Shown here in pieces: positions 12,092 to 24,073 of a DNA stretch of 64,000 nucleotides; position 1 is the stretch's first letter, and the number at the start of each line of letters is the position of its first letter. The translations under genes were made by a program, and so were the position numbers. The notes below the pieces were generated by a model. The model was not told the DNA's origin. It did no database searches and saw only the letters and a program-made list of their open reading frames with translations. Source of the DNA: Branchiostoma floridae (lineage: Eukaryota; Chordata; Leptocardii; Amphioxiformes; Branchiostomatidae); contig NC_049980.1 of the NCBI RefSeq assembly GCF_000003815.2, positions 12,973,430 through 13,037,429 of the forward strand. The letters are read 5' to 3'.

Positions 12092-12700
12092 TACTGTAAA
12101 TGCATTTTATTTCGCGGGGATTTAATTTCGCGGTAGCGGCAAAATGGACATTTCGCGGTGGATTTAATTTCGCGGTAGCGCCATCCCGCGAAATTCAATA
12201 CATTTTCAGCACTGCACTATAGTCGCGAACTGCCGTGTAAAACCCGGGCCCGGCGCCTCTACAAACCGCCAGTCGGAAAACACTTGCTGGTTACCCGGTA
12301 AGGGTCCTATACAGACGGATAGAACAGTTTCCATGCTTTTGACTTGTTCTTGCGTGAGCAACTGTTACTGATCTAATCGTATCTACCCTGTCAATACGTA
12401 ATAGTATACAGTAGTACGACCTTTGTATCATGGTGAACATACTGTACAGTACTGTAATACAGTTGGTCGTATGAAAAAACTACATGTGTGTCGTCAGTCA
12501 AGACTTCACCGTAGTAAGTATGTCAAACATTTCATTATACAGTGACAAAGACAGTAGTAGTATGTACATGGAGCGGAAAAGGGGCACCTTAGGCGGCGCC
12601 AGCAGACGAAATATTCGCGGTGGATTTAATTTCGCGGTGAAGCGGCCGCCGCGAAAACCGCGAATATTAATCCACCGCGAATATTTCTGCATTTACAGTA
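12092..12700. mobile_element. MITE, CTGTAAATGC family, copy 2 (609 bp)
   Basis: Starts TACTGTAAATGCATTTTA and ends CTGCATTTACAGTA (12687-12700), inverse of each other. Next to both ends lie TTCGCGG-rich blocks. Near the right end, AATATTCGCGGTGGATTTAA (about 12609) pairs with its inverse up to 12685 and would form a strong hairpin. No transposase ORF. Related to the short copy at 1975-2156. Confidence 0.7.
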
Positions 12701-15700
12701 TTTGAACACTGCGAACACACACTAGTACTTGGACAAACAAATACACGGAAGTTTAAACGCAGGAAAGTTAGGTGCCGATGTTCCTTCAGACTCCGACACT
12801 TATACTGTGCAAGAAAGTGAATCAAACGAGATGGGCAAAAACACAACAAGATGCCTAAATTTCCAACTGACGTACGTTGTAACAAGAATTGAAGCGAAAA
12901 TGGTATACCAGCAAACAAGACTTTTACTTCTGTATTCAAAAAGCACAGATAACTAAAAAGTGACACTAGTTAGTATTATCGAGGCTACCACACTGCTGTC
13001 ACTTCTAAGCTACAATCAATGCTACATGTACTAACCACACTTTTACTGTTACTCTTGTACACTCAAGAAAAATGGGAACGGATTTTTTTTGTGTGGCTGC
13101 GTGTTTTCGGCGAAATCAGGCAAAATTAATGCGCATTTGGATGTCATCCGTAAGATTTTCTTTTATCATTGCTGTGTTCTAACTCTTGTTTTGTCGGGCA
13201 CACAGCCTTCAGCAGTAGCTGTAGCTGTATGAAGACAGACAGACTTTCATCTGGCATGACTTTCCTTACTTACACACAGTCACCAGCGGCCGAAGGAGCA
13301 AGGGCGCGCGGCGGGGGTGACGAACCGTATCAAATCTAGCCGTACTCAATCATCAGCCATTATATTACCTGGCATGTCAACAACAGTGATGTTACACGGC
13401 ATCAAGTACAGTCATTCGTCACAATCGGGATTTAGAGGGAGCTGTAAGAAATCCCGGCCACTACTACCCCCAACCCAACCTCTGCTTGGAGAACACTAAT
13501 ACCACATTCTCGGTTATGGGTCTCTAGATATCTGTGACACGGACACTCTGAGTCGGCTGATACTCTAAATAATATCCGAATAGTATCCGAATAGGTAAGG
13601 CAAGGTTTTGAAATGAGCTTTATTCTTACATCCGCTTGGACATTAAAAAGTCAACCCGAATTTAGTTTTGATCGCATTCGATTCTTTGACACGCCCCTTG
13701 CACTGTAAGTTTCTCAAATACGTTACCGTATTTTTGCCATAGTATGGCTTTTCAAGGATACACTCAAAACGTATTTCATTCAGATGAAATATAATTCTGT
13801 ATTTAGAAAAAAAGTCAATTTATAAATTTTCTAACACCTGATACAGTCTTAAAGCCTGCAGGGGTGAACATGTGCCCTCACCTAGCCGGACCAGGGTAGT
13901 AAGAAATCGTCTTCAGTCAAGTCCTCTTGACCTCGACATTTTTGTCTTTGACCGAGTGACCTTAACTGTCCTTCCTGCGGTCGATGGTCATCCTCTGCTT
14001 GTAAATTTTGAAAAGGCCCCCTTTCCACTAGACGGCGATGGCTGAGCGATCGTACAGCGACCGAAATTGGATGTGTGCCGGTAACTCATAATTGAAATAC
14101 ATAATGGAAGATATAAAAGTATGATTTAAAAGACAGCAAAACACGCAAAACTTACATGTACACCCTTTTCTATGAAATATGATATGTCAAATATTTAGTC
14201 TCTAAGCGGCCGTAGCCTCTAGTGTACGTTTTGTGGGTGTAATAGTCTGTCAGACATGTTTATAGAATTGTAGATGCAGACAAGAGTCAAAGCGGAACAA
14301 AGTTAGCTAATCACGTACCTTTTTTGACAACAGGTTGACTTGAAAGTTGATACAGCAATTCTACTTTAATGGGTTTGTCACCAAGACAAATCTGACTGAG
14401 CCGTCTGAAAACTGTTAATACGCTACTCCTTTGCTAGCAGTGCCACCCGCAAGCCAGTCTAGCTCTGACTCTGTGTTGATCCGTCTTTCGTCGCCGTACT
14501 AAAACAGCGGATACAGCGGATGTTTAAAGTCTCAAGCCACTATAGAGCCGTCGTCGGCTCACGCGCCCGACTGACCCTACTACAAATGTAACTACAAGAA
14601 CAGATCTAAGGTGAAGAAACTGAAAACACAGGGGACACGGACCGTTTGAAGCTTGGGCTTAGTTTATTTTCCATACAGGAGAGTTTGAATAGCATAAATT
14701 GTACTGGACATTCCGACTGGGGTGTATAGCTGCGGGCGGATTGAGTTTCTTACATGGCGGTCTCACGGCGAGAAGGTAAGGAGAGACTAAGCCTTGTGCC
14801 AAGTCCAATGTCTACTGCAGGACTCGAGCTAATGGAGAGGGGATGTTCAAAGAAATCAGTAAAACCAAACTTGAAGAGTAACAAATCCTCACTTATGTAT
14901 AGTAGATAGCCGCTAGGAGGCCCCTAATTCAATCGTTTGTTTCTTTTTGCCAACACATACCAAAGTACCAAAGTACCAAATATCATAAATATTCATTCGC
15001 GACTTCTTTAGTTATGCTCGACGTCCATAGACATATATACATTAAGTATGAGGTAGGTTTTGCCATTTTAAGCTTGTGCAACTAGATTTTCCGGTTCAAC
15101 GTCCGTTGTGGACTATTATCATACGTAAAACATCAGGTACATCTTGACATGCATAGTTACCATATGTTACGTCAGTGTATCTGCAGGTACCCTGGCAATT
15201 TTCCTTCAACATCAAGGATTCCAAACATTTCATTTCTACATCTACAATTCACCAAGCAAACTCACAAAACAGCTCCGTTTTGGACGTCAGCCACGCTAAT
15301 GGCCTTGACTTACTGCTTTAAACAGACACACCTGTGGGATTGCGCCAGACATTGCGAGTGTAGCAACCCTAGCTCGAGAAATGACCCAAAGCCGCACTCA
15401 CGTGCACTTGTGAACCATTCATTGTTACCGCGGTCTGTACGTGATGTGTGGTGTTACATCTTGAACCATTGAGAGAGCGTCACTTTTTCAGCAAACCCAA
15501 ATCATGATTTAGTTAATTTGACATGTTCAGTTCATATATGGTACATTAGTCGCCTTTCCTTCGACTGGCAATAGTTTTCGTTCTGCATGCGTCTCTAGCA
15601 CGACCGGGTGTAGGAAATATAACGTTAACATATAGTGATGATCTGTAAGATTGTTATTCAGAAAAATTTGATTGACAACTGTCAAAAGCATTGCGAATTG

Positions 15701-18060
15701 TATACAGCTCAAACTAGAACACCGTACCTGCTTAGTCCGCGACATTGACATTGTCTGGTAGCCACTACTGCCACGTGGCACTTTTGACGACTATTTTTAG
15801 GTTTAAGAAATAGTTGCAAAAGCATGAAGGTCGAAATCTTACCTTTGGTGTAATCGACTATAGGATGTACGTCTTCTTCGGAACTGGAAAAGGCAATGTT
15901 CTCGCACTGGGTTCCGAGACTCTATTTGAATAGCGATAGTGAGTGATTAATTATGTGTTGAGCGGGCGGCTATGAGACGACAGACGGAAGTCGCTACAAG
16001 AACGCCTCTGCACCTTTAATACCGACGGTTTCTTAGCAACCATATGAAAAATAGTCACGGCACGATTCTCAGGCATGTCGATGTCTCCCAGACCTTTTTA
16101 TGGTGACCTCAAAAATCTTTTGCCCTTAGGAAGCCCACTCGTAGTAAGTTTCCCCCGGAATGCCAAATGCCTTGTCCCAGATACAGAAGGACACCCAGGT
16201 CCAGGTTTCTGTTGGCACAGTTTCCAATGGGATCCAGATTGAAGACTCGGTCAGTCGGCGGTTGGTTCATGAGTGTTGCCAATAGGGGAGGAGTAAGTGT
16301 AAAGGGTGAGATCATATTTACACAGTGTGTAAATGGCACGCGCCTCCTACTGCGGTCTAACGTGCTTAATCTTGAAGTTTAAAGCACGTAAGAGGAGACG
16401 TGATGGAAAGCCCCATGAACTTGTACAGTTCAGAACAAATCATTTACCATTCACGGTGTCAGCTGGGTATAGAGTACAGACTGTCTTCACAGCAGCAACT
16501 GTATTCATTGCAATTTACGGTGTTTTCTACATCAACCTTTGGTGTATATTACTTAACTAATTTTGAATATCAGACATATTTGATTATGTCAATTTTTCAG
16601 AATTTACTTGAACGCGCGTGCTATTTTGCGAATATTGTCTGCCATGTACATAGGCCTTTACATGTATATGTGTCAAAAACTCATCACAGAGACTAATCCA
16701 GCTCAAATTGGCTAGTCTGTAGCTAGCTTGTGTTTATACAATCTCTCGCTGGTTGGGGTTAATGACCCATTCCCCGAGAGGGTTTACCTTTTATTTGCAG
16801 ACATCTGTTTGCTGTCCGCCCTGACCTTACCGCTCATGCTGAGAGAGAGAGAACTTCGATTATTCAAATCGATACGGCAGACACAAGTTCGAAATGTTGA
16901 AACGACGACACTCACTGAAGCTACCCACTAAACTACGACAAATGACAAAATAGTAATTCGTTGACCAGAATTAAATCATACGGTTACGCATATACGTCAA
17001 TGTCCGACGTGACTAGCCCCATCATGGCAGTAGAAATAAGTTTCTAATTTTCATATGCCCGGCACGGTACACATAGAAAACAAACATTTAAAGGGTGCCA
17101 ACGTTTCAAAGCCTTTAGGCAGAAAATGTGAAGCCTGAAATATTTGTACTTGTTTAAATGAATATGCTTGTTTGTCGTACATTGAGACGAACAGTCACAC
17201 CAGCACTACGAAGGTACGTAGGTACCAGGAGGCAAATACATGTATTCTGAATACCGGTCTAGCTAAACTTCTTATGCGTTTTAGTCAAACGTCAGAATGT
17301 TGAGTTTAACATGGATATGGGAAATAAATAACATAAAAGGAGTAACTTAGAACGCGAATAGGACATCCTACAGTCAAATTGGGTCATCAGGTCACGAATC
17401 GGCCACGCGACCAGGTGTTATCATGTACACGTAGCTATATATAGTATATCGGGTCCATCGTGAGCTCCCAGTACATGTATCTCGATGGTATGTTGCCCGC
17501 CCTCCCCTTTTATTTGCGCACCGTCGGGCAACTTTTTTACGGGGTTAGAGGACTCTATGTTCTCAATATTAATGGCTCACGATCCTGACTGTCCATCGCT
17601 TTAACTTTCACCAATGATATTATTAGTGGTTTGACCAATGAAAGATTGGCAGCATGTCCGTCAAACTTTTTCACTTTATTTGCGCTTTGTTGTCGTTTGA
17701 CTAGACCGGTACCCACGGTAGATAACTGGCGGTGCAGCATGGATACCCGGCTATACACATGATGTATATATATAGTCTCCGGCCAGCAGAAAACCACAGC
17801 ACAGCATGGCACGGGTTCTTTCTTGGCAAGGATGTTCGCTGTCTGAGTCACCGTGTTTGGAAGACTGACCTTTAAACAAAGCGAACCATCCACGTCGGTG
17901 GTACCATTGGACCAAGGCGATGACCTTCGGACACGTCAGTCACCTGTGTACCCGCAGCCCACTGTTTTCAAAATAGACTCGGCCAAGTGGTCACCAGATG
18001 CCCTTAACGTATGGGTGACGACACGTGTTACAGTGGAGTTCAAGCACCACTAAACCGACC
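12701..18060. other. Gene-free stretch
   Basis: About 5.4 kb without an ORF that resembles a known protein or shows a plausible exon chain. Open frames here are 60-110 codons, scattered on both strands and without domain signatures. GC content varies, with a GC-richer patch near 13280-13320. Confidence 0.5.
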
Positions 18061-18069
18061 ATGCTAAAC

Positions 18070-18165
18070 GGCTCTGAGCCTTTTGACGGAGTGGTTTGCG
18101 TTGCTGGGTTTGTGATCTGGCGGCCCGGGTTCAAATCACTTATAGCTGTGCCATCCGTCATTTGC
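18070..18165 (+). mobile_element. Possible tRNA-derived SINE head
   Basis: GACGGAGTGGTTTGCGTTGC is followed about 30 bp later by CCCGGGTTCAAATCAC, which resembles the A-box and B-box (GGTTCAAAT) order of tRNA-derived SINEs. A full cloverleaf was not found, so a functional tRNA gene is not claimed. Confidence 0.4.
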
Positions 18166-18169
18166 AGGG

Positions 18170-18270
18170 AACCTCGCTCACGACTATTTCCAACTATATA
18201 AGAAGCCTATGGATGGTCTAGAGAAGGTTGAGACTGGAGCGTTTGACAACCTACATTTTCTGATTGTTAA
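18170..18270 (+). pseudogene. Possible LRR-coding fragment
   Basis: A short frame from 18209 reads LEKVETGAFDNLHFL, which matches part of the vertebrate-type LRR consensus (L-x-x-I-x-x-GAF-x-NL-x-x-L). It is isolated, with no neighbouring repeats in frame and no clear splice sites. It may be a remnant of an LRR gene or chance. Confidence 0.25.
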
Positions 18271-20187
18271 AGCTCCTGTTTATCATTATTTGTATGTTAT
18301 TGTTTGTCACTTGCAATTAGCTCTCGGGCAAGAATTTGTAATAAAACTTATTATTAAAAGGTGCGTGTTGAATGAAAAGTACACTCTTCCACCATGTTTT
18401 CTTCTTGTCACATAATTCTTCTCGTTTCCTCAAAATATATCCACACGACTCCTTTCTGAGCTCAACAACCCATCTAGTTTTTGTCATCGCCAACGCCAGC
18501 TTATCAATGTTTAGAAACATCATATGATACACTTGGGCAGGGATTCGTCCCTCTATCTTTCGTGTAAGTTTTCTTTACCACTTCCGCATAGGTACTACGT
18601 TTGTAAATGCCTGTAATGTTGATAAATGTATCCGGGAAAGTTTTAAACAATCATTCGTAGCGCCAAAAGAAATACATTGAAACCCGGTAAGCAAAGAGGA
18701 ATTGGAAAGAAAACAAAAGTTCGGAAACCCTAAATCTTGGAGAAGAAATAGCCTTTCCCCTGTCAAGTTGTCTCGGTTTGGAAGTGAATCAACTATTTGA
18801 ACACCACCGCTCCCTGTGAGCACAGACTCGCCCTGCAGGTCACTGACCTTGACCCAGTTGGTGAAGATGAGCTGCGGTTTCGTCTAGAAGACTTCCGAAC
18901 TAATGGAATAAGACACGGGCTTGTCCTTTAGAAGTCTCTCTGACACGACGTTTGAGAATTAAGTGTAATAAATCACTGCCTTTCTGTCAGCATCAATGAC
19001 ACAATGTATGCATTCAGAAGCCCTGCAACATAGGGGGGGTTTACGGCTGGCTAAACTAGTTTTCTTTATTTATAATAGGTTGTCAACTTCAAATATCATT
19101 CATCATAATTTGATTTAAGAATCAAGAAGCAACAAGAGACCGAAGATCTCGTTGCTTTCTGAAACATTTTTTGCTTGAATTTTGTTTTATTCATTATAGT
19201 GATCTCGTTTATTTTTGTGCATTTCCCAAGATGGCTCTCAGAAGACATGCAGATAGTGTGAAATTGAGGACAGGAAATACGATAACCTATTCTGGGACCT
19301 TAGACCCAACATCCTGTGTCTCCTGTGTGTGTAGCATGCGAAGACAAGACGCCCTATGGTATTCAAATAACTACAAACACACAAAGAAACAAAGACACGC
19401 AGCAAAAAGAAAACAAGGATCCATACAAGGATGCAACAAACAGGTTGCTACAAAACATTTCTTTCAACACCAAGGCAACAAATTTACTGAAAAACTATTG
19501 CACTTTCCTCAAATCTATCACAAGACAAAGTAATGTGTTTCTGCAAACTCATGTAGTCAAAATTATCTTAAGTATCCATATGGGCCCTGAAAATACTTGG
19601 AATCACCCCTGAATCTTTTGAAGTAATATCTTCAACACGTTCCCTGAATATACGTCGTTACTGTGACAGACCATAGAGAGGGTGCCAGTAGAATTTCTTG
19701 TGCCAAGATATAGCATTTTTTAAAGGTGACTGGAGTGGTTTCTAAGGGATATCACCATGTGTTGACTGTGGGGAGTTACTAGACGTGACAAAACTGGTGG
19801 AATGGATCCAGAACAGTAACATAGAGAGAAGGATCACTCCTTCTTGACATGCCCCTGTGTGCCCAGACACCCACAAAAATGTGACCCTATTAATATTTCT
19901 TGTTGTTAGTTTTGGCATTGTCATACAGCCAAGGCTATATTTATCTGCACAATTTATTGAAAGTGATCAGAGTATGAAACCAAACTTTACAAGAAACCAG
20001 TGGCATGCATCCAACTTTATTCTAATTTCTTATTCTATTTAAATCGATTAATCAATCAATAGATATTAACATTACTATCATTTCGTTACTATCATTGTTC
20101 CGCTTGAATAAAATATTCTCTTGAAGAAAGCATCAACCAACATCCTCTAGACATCCAGATCTCCAAAAAGGTACTGACATTTGAAAC
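18271..20187. other. Gene-free stretch downstream of UTP23
   Basis: No supported gene. Open frames at 18575-18823 (-) and 19171-19612 (+) lack recognisable motifs. A minus-strand AATAAA (TTTATT on + at 20016-20021) lies about 270 bp past the UTP23 stop and is a candidate poly(A) signal. Confidence 0.4.
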
Positions 20188-20271
20188 AACTTACAAAAGG
20201 TATGCTGATTGGGAAATGGTCAGACGTTTCAGCTGGTATCTAACCTTCATCAACGTAACTTACAAAAGGTA
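20188..20271 (-). mobile_element. 54-bp insertion with 15-bp target-site duplication, Penelope-like terminal sequence
   Basis: The 15-mer AACTTACAAAAGGTA occurs at 20188-20202 and again at 20257-20271, framing a 54-bp insert. On the minus strand the insert contains TTGATGAAGGTTAGATACC followed by AGCTGAAACGTC, close to the CTGATGA...GAAAC-GTC core of minimal hammerhead ribozymes carried by Penelope-like elements. The precise direct repeat supports an insertion; the Penelope/hammerhead reading is tentative. Confidence 0.5.
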
Positions 20272-20287
20272 AAATAAGATTATACAG

Positions 20288-22782
20288 CTATTGTGTAACA
20301 CTTGAAGATTGTTTTGTTCCCTTTCTTCTTCTTTTCCTCTTCTTTTGCCCTACAGCTGGTTCATTCTTCTGACTGCCAGTGTCTGATGTTTTCTGTTTCT
20401 TGGGTTTGCAAGACAGAGGGTTGGGGGCTTTTGGTCTTTTTCTCTTCTTCTTCTGTTGCACTGTTGGCTCATCTTTCATGGCTTTCAACACTGATGCTTC
20501 ATGCTCTGATAAACCAATCTGTAAGGAAAAAAGAGTTAGTAAATCACTAATCACAGTACCTTACAAGTGTCCATATTACTCTTTGATAAACCAATTTCTG
20601 ATGGCAAAGTTCTCAATCAGGGCTGTCTCCAGCCTTTATTTTTTCAGACTGCCATTTAATTGTTCCAGTAAAGTACTTATTGTTTGAGGAAATATAATAT
20701 TTTGCTCTTAAATCTGATATTCTAAGGTGATGACAATAAATATTCATCACTTTTATGTCATGTAGTTCAGATATCTTTTTAATGGGTGGGGTGAAATTTC
20801 TGTCTGGCCAAACAAGCAAATTTCCATCTCGGGATGGAGGGATGGGTCCTGGACATGGCCATGGTTTCAATGCTCTGTATTTGTCTACATTACAAGTAAC
20901 AAAGTAAAAGAGAATGTCAGTGGCTTAAAATGAAATAAATGTTCGTACTTTGCATTAATTGCCACTAGTTTGCTAAAAATTAACTTATATCTAGGATGAA
21001 TCTAAAGACATTAATTTTTTAAAACAAATTTGAAAGGCTATAAACATACAATTGTAATAAAAAAAAGATGTCATTGCTTTGCTATATGTCAATGAACACA
21101 CCTTGGTATCCTGTAACCCTTCAGCTTTAGCCACTGATCTAGCCGATGGTCTGTCCAGTACTGGTGTTGCTTTGTTAAGGTATAGCAATGGTACAGCAGG
21201 GATGTTCTTAAGTTTCTGTGTCAGCAATGGGTCCTGGTGATAGGAATAGGAAACATATATGAATGGAATGTATGTAGAATATGTCTATTGTTGAAGCAGA
21301 AAAAGTACATTGAAAAGCAGAGGCTGACACTGCTATGTGGATATGAATCAATCAGGAGGTAATACAATGTATGAAATAGAAATAGAGAGCTAGGAAACCA
21401 CAACAATTTTCCCTCCAAATATCTGATTGGAGATTAAAGGAAAGCTACACTTACATTTGAAAACAATACTAAATGTACCACAAAGTCAAGGTCTCACTCG
21501 TTTTACATAAGTCCATCATATTTCAGGGCTCTCTTATCGTTTGAAACTAGCCCTGTGCTAATGGCTATTCAACTGACTGATTGAAATTTGTGATGTCAGG
21601 AAACATTGTCCCAATCAGGTCTGATATATTTCCTTGAAATGAATTTCAAGCCCAGTTTAATGTGAGTCAGTTTCTTGTGGAATTCATTCGGAGTATGACA
21701 TTAAAAAAAAAGACATGAAAAGACTACCAAGATTATCAAATTGCATGTACATGCAATTGGGAACAGAACTCCACTGTTCAATACATGTAGAATACAGTAA
21801 CCATCTGTAACAATAGTGGTAACATCACACAAGTTTTACTGAGTAGATCTCTAGGTGTATAACATCTACAAACCTGGGTTGCAACAAAGTAGTGATGTTC
21901 ATTGTGTGGCTTTATAAGACCCAGCAGACAGTCAGCTGCAGGCAGTGGTGCTCCCTTGTGGCCACACTTTCTGGGTTTGAACCGCTTTGCAACAAGGAAA
22001 GCTCCGTACATCAGCGGTCCGAAGGCCTCCAGCTCAGCCTGGACACAGGAGGTGGTCAGCAGCTGGACATTACCCTCTAGGTACTTGGGAAGCTGTTCTT
22101 TTATGTCAACCTATGCGAGAAGTAATATATGAACCATCAACATCAAGTGGTCAAGAGGAGGGAGAGAGAGAGGATATTCTGTGTGTGTGAGGTGATATTA
22201 TGAAGCCAACCATTCTGAATTTGTTGTAGTGGGGACCCCATTATGAAGGTCTGCATGTGTGTGTGTGTGTGTGTGTGTGGGGGGGGGGTTCTTCCTGGAT
22301 TTTAAAGGGCTGGCAATGCTAAACAGTAACTTGATGTGCAATTATGCTTCAATTACACAATGATTTACAGCCAGTATTTAACAGTTAGAGAGGGCTATCG
22401 ATGACTAACAGTGATTCAAAACAGCTTTCTAGATCTATGCTTCACAGATAAAGACATGCAGTCCCTCTTTTGTCAAATATTTCAGTTTCAGACAAATTTA
22501 AAGTAAAACATTCATTTTTTTTTTATCTATGTAGTCATTCTCCGATCTTCAGCATTAGCAGCTGTCCTTAAGGGCGCTGACGTGGATCGCTGAAGTGGTT
22601 GTTGATACTTGTCTTAAACTTATGTCTGTTAAACTTATCTAAGGAACTCATTGTACCTTGAACTGCAGAGCTGCCTTGCAGAAGGTTCCATCTATCAGGA
22701 CCTGGTATGGCTCGTAGTAACTGAAGTTGTTCTTGTAAAAACTGAGGACGTGACGAACATTCTTCTGTCTCTTTACCTTCAT
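20288..22782 (-). CDS. UTP23: rRNA-processing protein UTP23
   Basis: PIN-domain-like factor of the small-subunit processome, which in other eukaryotes acts with snR30/U17 in 18S rRNA maturation in the nucleolus. Four minus-strand exons in phase: 22782-22657, 22110-21874, 21233-21102, 20518-20288 (TAG), 241 residues; the human protein is about 249. Exon 1 encodes MKVKRQKNVRHVLSFYKNNF and the YEPYQVLIDGTFC motif with the first acidic residue of the PIN fold. Exon 2 carries LTTSCVQAELEAFG and HHYFVATQ. Exon 3 gives IPAVPLLYLNKATPVLDRPS. Exon 4 ends with the family's basic tail, including APNPLSCKPKKQK and KKRKRRRK. The zinc-finger region reads RFKPRKCGH, where the human has KCQVRNCPH, so the first Cys seems replaced. 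It is head to head with EIF3H. Confidence 0.93.
22240..22290. repeat. (TG)n microsatellite followed by poly-G
   Basis: About 14 TG units (22252-22279) run directly into a run of nine G in intron 1 of UTP23. Confidence 0.9.
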
Positions 22783-24064
22783 GACCTATAAATACTGAAA
22801 ATCAAAGGAAGAAGTAAACATTTGACAGTTAGTCAGTATCTAATGTTATATGGATAATGGATGTTAGCAGACTATGTAGTGAATAGGCACTATGTAGTAT
22901 CAGGCTGGCAGTATGTGTCTAAAATTATCAATATTTTGATCAGCATTGTTACTTTAATTTACCTTTATTCGGGGGGGGGGGGGGTGACCTATATCTGCTT
23001 TACCTAAATTAGTAAATACAGGATATTTAGGGATATCACATACTCTAGAAGGACGGTGGATTCAAATTGCTTTTTTTTTTCAATATAATACAGTTTGAGA
23101 CCACTGTCAGTCGTCTTGTATCCGAAATACCCTGGTGTTAAATGCAATGGATAAAGGTTACCCCACGAATAAAGGTGAACTAGCGTTAACGCTATTCCCC
23201 AAGCTGAGGTTATAAGCCCAGCCCAGGGAGTCACACACAGTCATAGAGGTCAGAACGCATGTGCGGCGACAGGAATTCTAGGTAATATGGAGTGTCTTGA
23301 AATTGAAAAACAGTATTTGTCTCAACCATTGTTCCGATCTGCATAACAAGGTCCAGAGGGTTTTGTTTTCAATTTCAGGGCCTTTCCCTTTGAATTCAAG
23401 TCGTCGCACATGCGTTCTGATCTCTGTGAAAGGACTTATACAAAATGTAGTTAGGCTCCAGCTTGCATCAAATGTTTTTTTTTTACTTGTTTTGTCGACC
23501 TATCTGTCCCTGGAGACTGACTGATAATTTAGGGAACTGCCATATGTTGACATGCTGCAACTGGCAAGTTTGCTTTATGTTTATCAACATTTTTGTGGGA
23601 GGGGGGCAGTAGAAAACACCTTCCGACAGTTGAAAACTTTGCCAACCAAAAGTACTATAACTACTAAATAACGATACCTACATATGCGCCCTTCAATGGG
23701 GAGTCAGGCAAGTGTTTCTGAACACTATACGCCAAAGGAAAAATTCCAAGGAGAACAAAAACACACATGCAAGAAATTATTTCACAAGCATACCTAGTGT
23801 GTTGCACGTGTGTTGGATCCTCGTCAGAAATACAGTCAGTAAATCCGCGCGATAAAGATTCGCATCAATTACTTACCACAATATGTTTCATAAAAAATTA
23901 AAGTCAATTAATGTGACTAATAATATTATAAAACAAATAAATCTATATTTTTTGGCTTAGAAATCATTTTTTTCTTAGTGAAAATCTTGTTGCATGTTGA
24001 GATTCGATGTGATCCGAATAAGAAACTCGCTATAGGAAACCCAGGAGGCAAGTGTGTGTCTAAG
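22783..24064. promoter_or_regulatory. Shared bidirectional promoter region of UTP23 and EIF3H
   Basis: Lies between the divergent start codons of UTP23 (22782, -) and EIF3H (24065, +). No other gene is seen inside. It holds a G run (22972-22984) and a long inverted repeat (23245-23425). Transcription start sites cannot be placed from sequence alone; that one promoter serves both genes is inferred from the arrangement. Confidence 0.55.
23245..23425. repeat. Inverted repeat carrying mirrored ACGCATGTGCG sites
   Basis: Left arm AGAGGTCAGAACGCATGTGC and right arm GCACATGCGTTCTGATCTCT are inverse copies with one mismatch, and pairing resumes further in at TTGAAATTGAAAA against TTTTCAATTTCA. It is a fold-back element of about 180 bp. 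The arms place two NRF1-like GCATGTGCG sites in mirror orientation in the UTP23/EIF3H intergenic region. Confidence 0.6.
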
Positions 24065-24073
24065 ATGGCGGTG
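24059..24073 (+). promoter_or_regulatory. TISU/YY1-like start context of EIF3H
   Basis: TAAGATGGCGGTGG around the start codon fits the SAASATGGCGGC consensus (translation initiator of short 5' UTRs, overlapping a YY1 site) at most positions. Such contexts are typical of housekeeping translation and ribosome genes. It supports ATG 24065 as the start. Confidence 0.5.

Noticed and set aside
15149-16931. Several 65-107 codon frames in the 12.7-18 kb stretch
   Set aside because: None shows a domain, a signal peptide with an exon chain, or plausible splice partners; lengths are as expected by chance at this base composition.
18070-18165. tRNA gene at the A/B-box-like sequence
   Set aside because: I could not fold an acceptor stem or a clean anticodon arm, so only a SINE head is suggested.
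19742-19924. Minus-strand WVSGHTG motif as an RNase H remnant of a retroelement
   Set aside because: A single short resemblance without neighbouring RT or RNase H motifs; likely chance.
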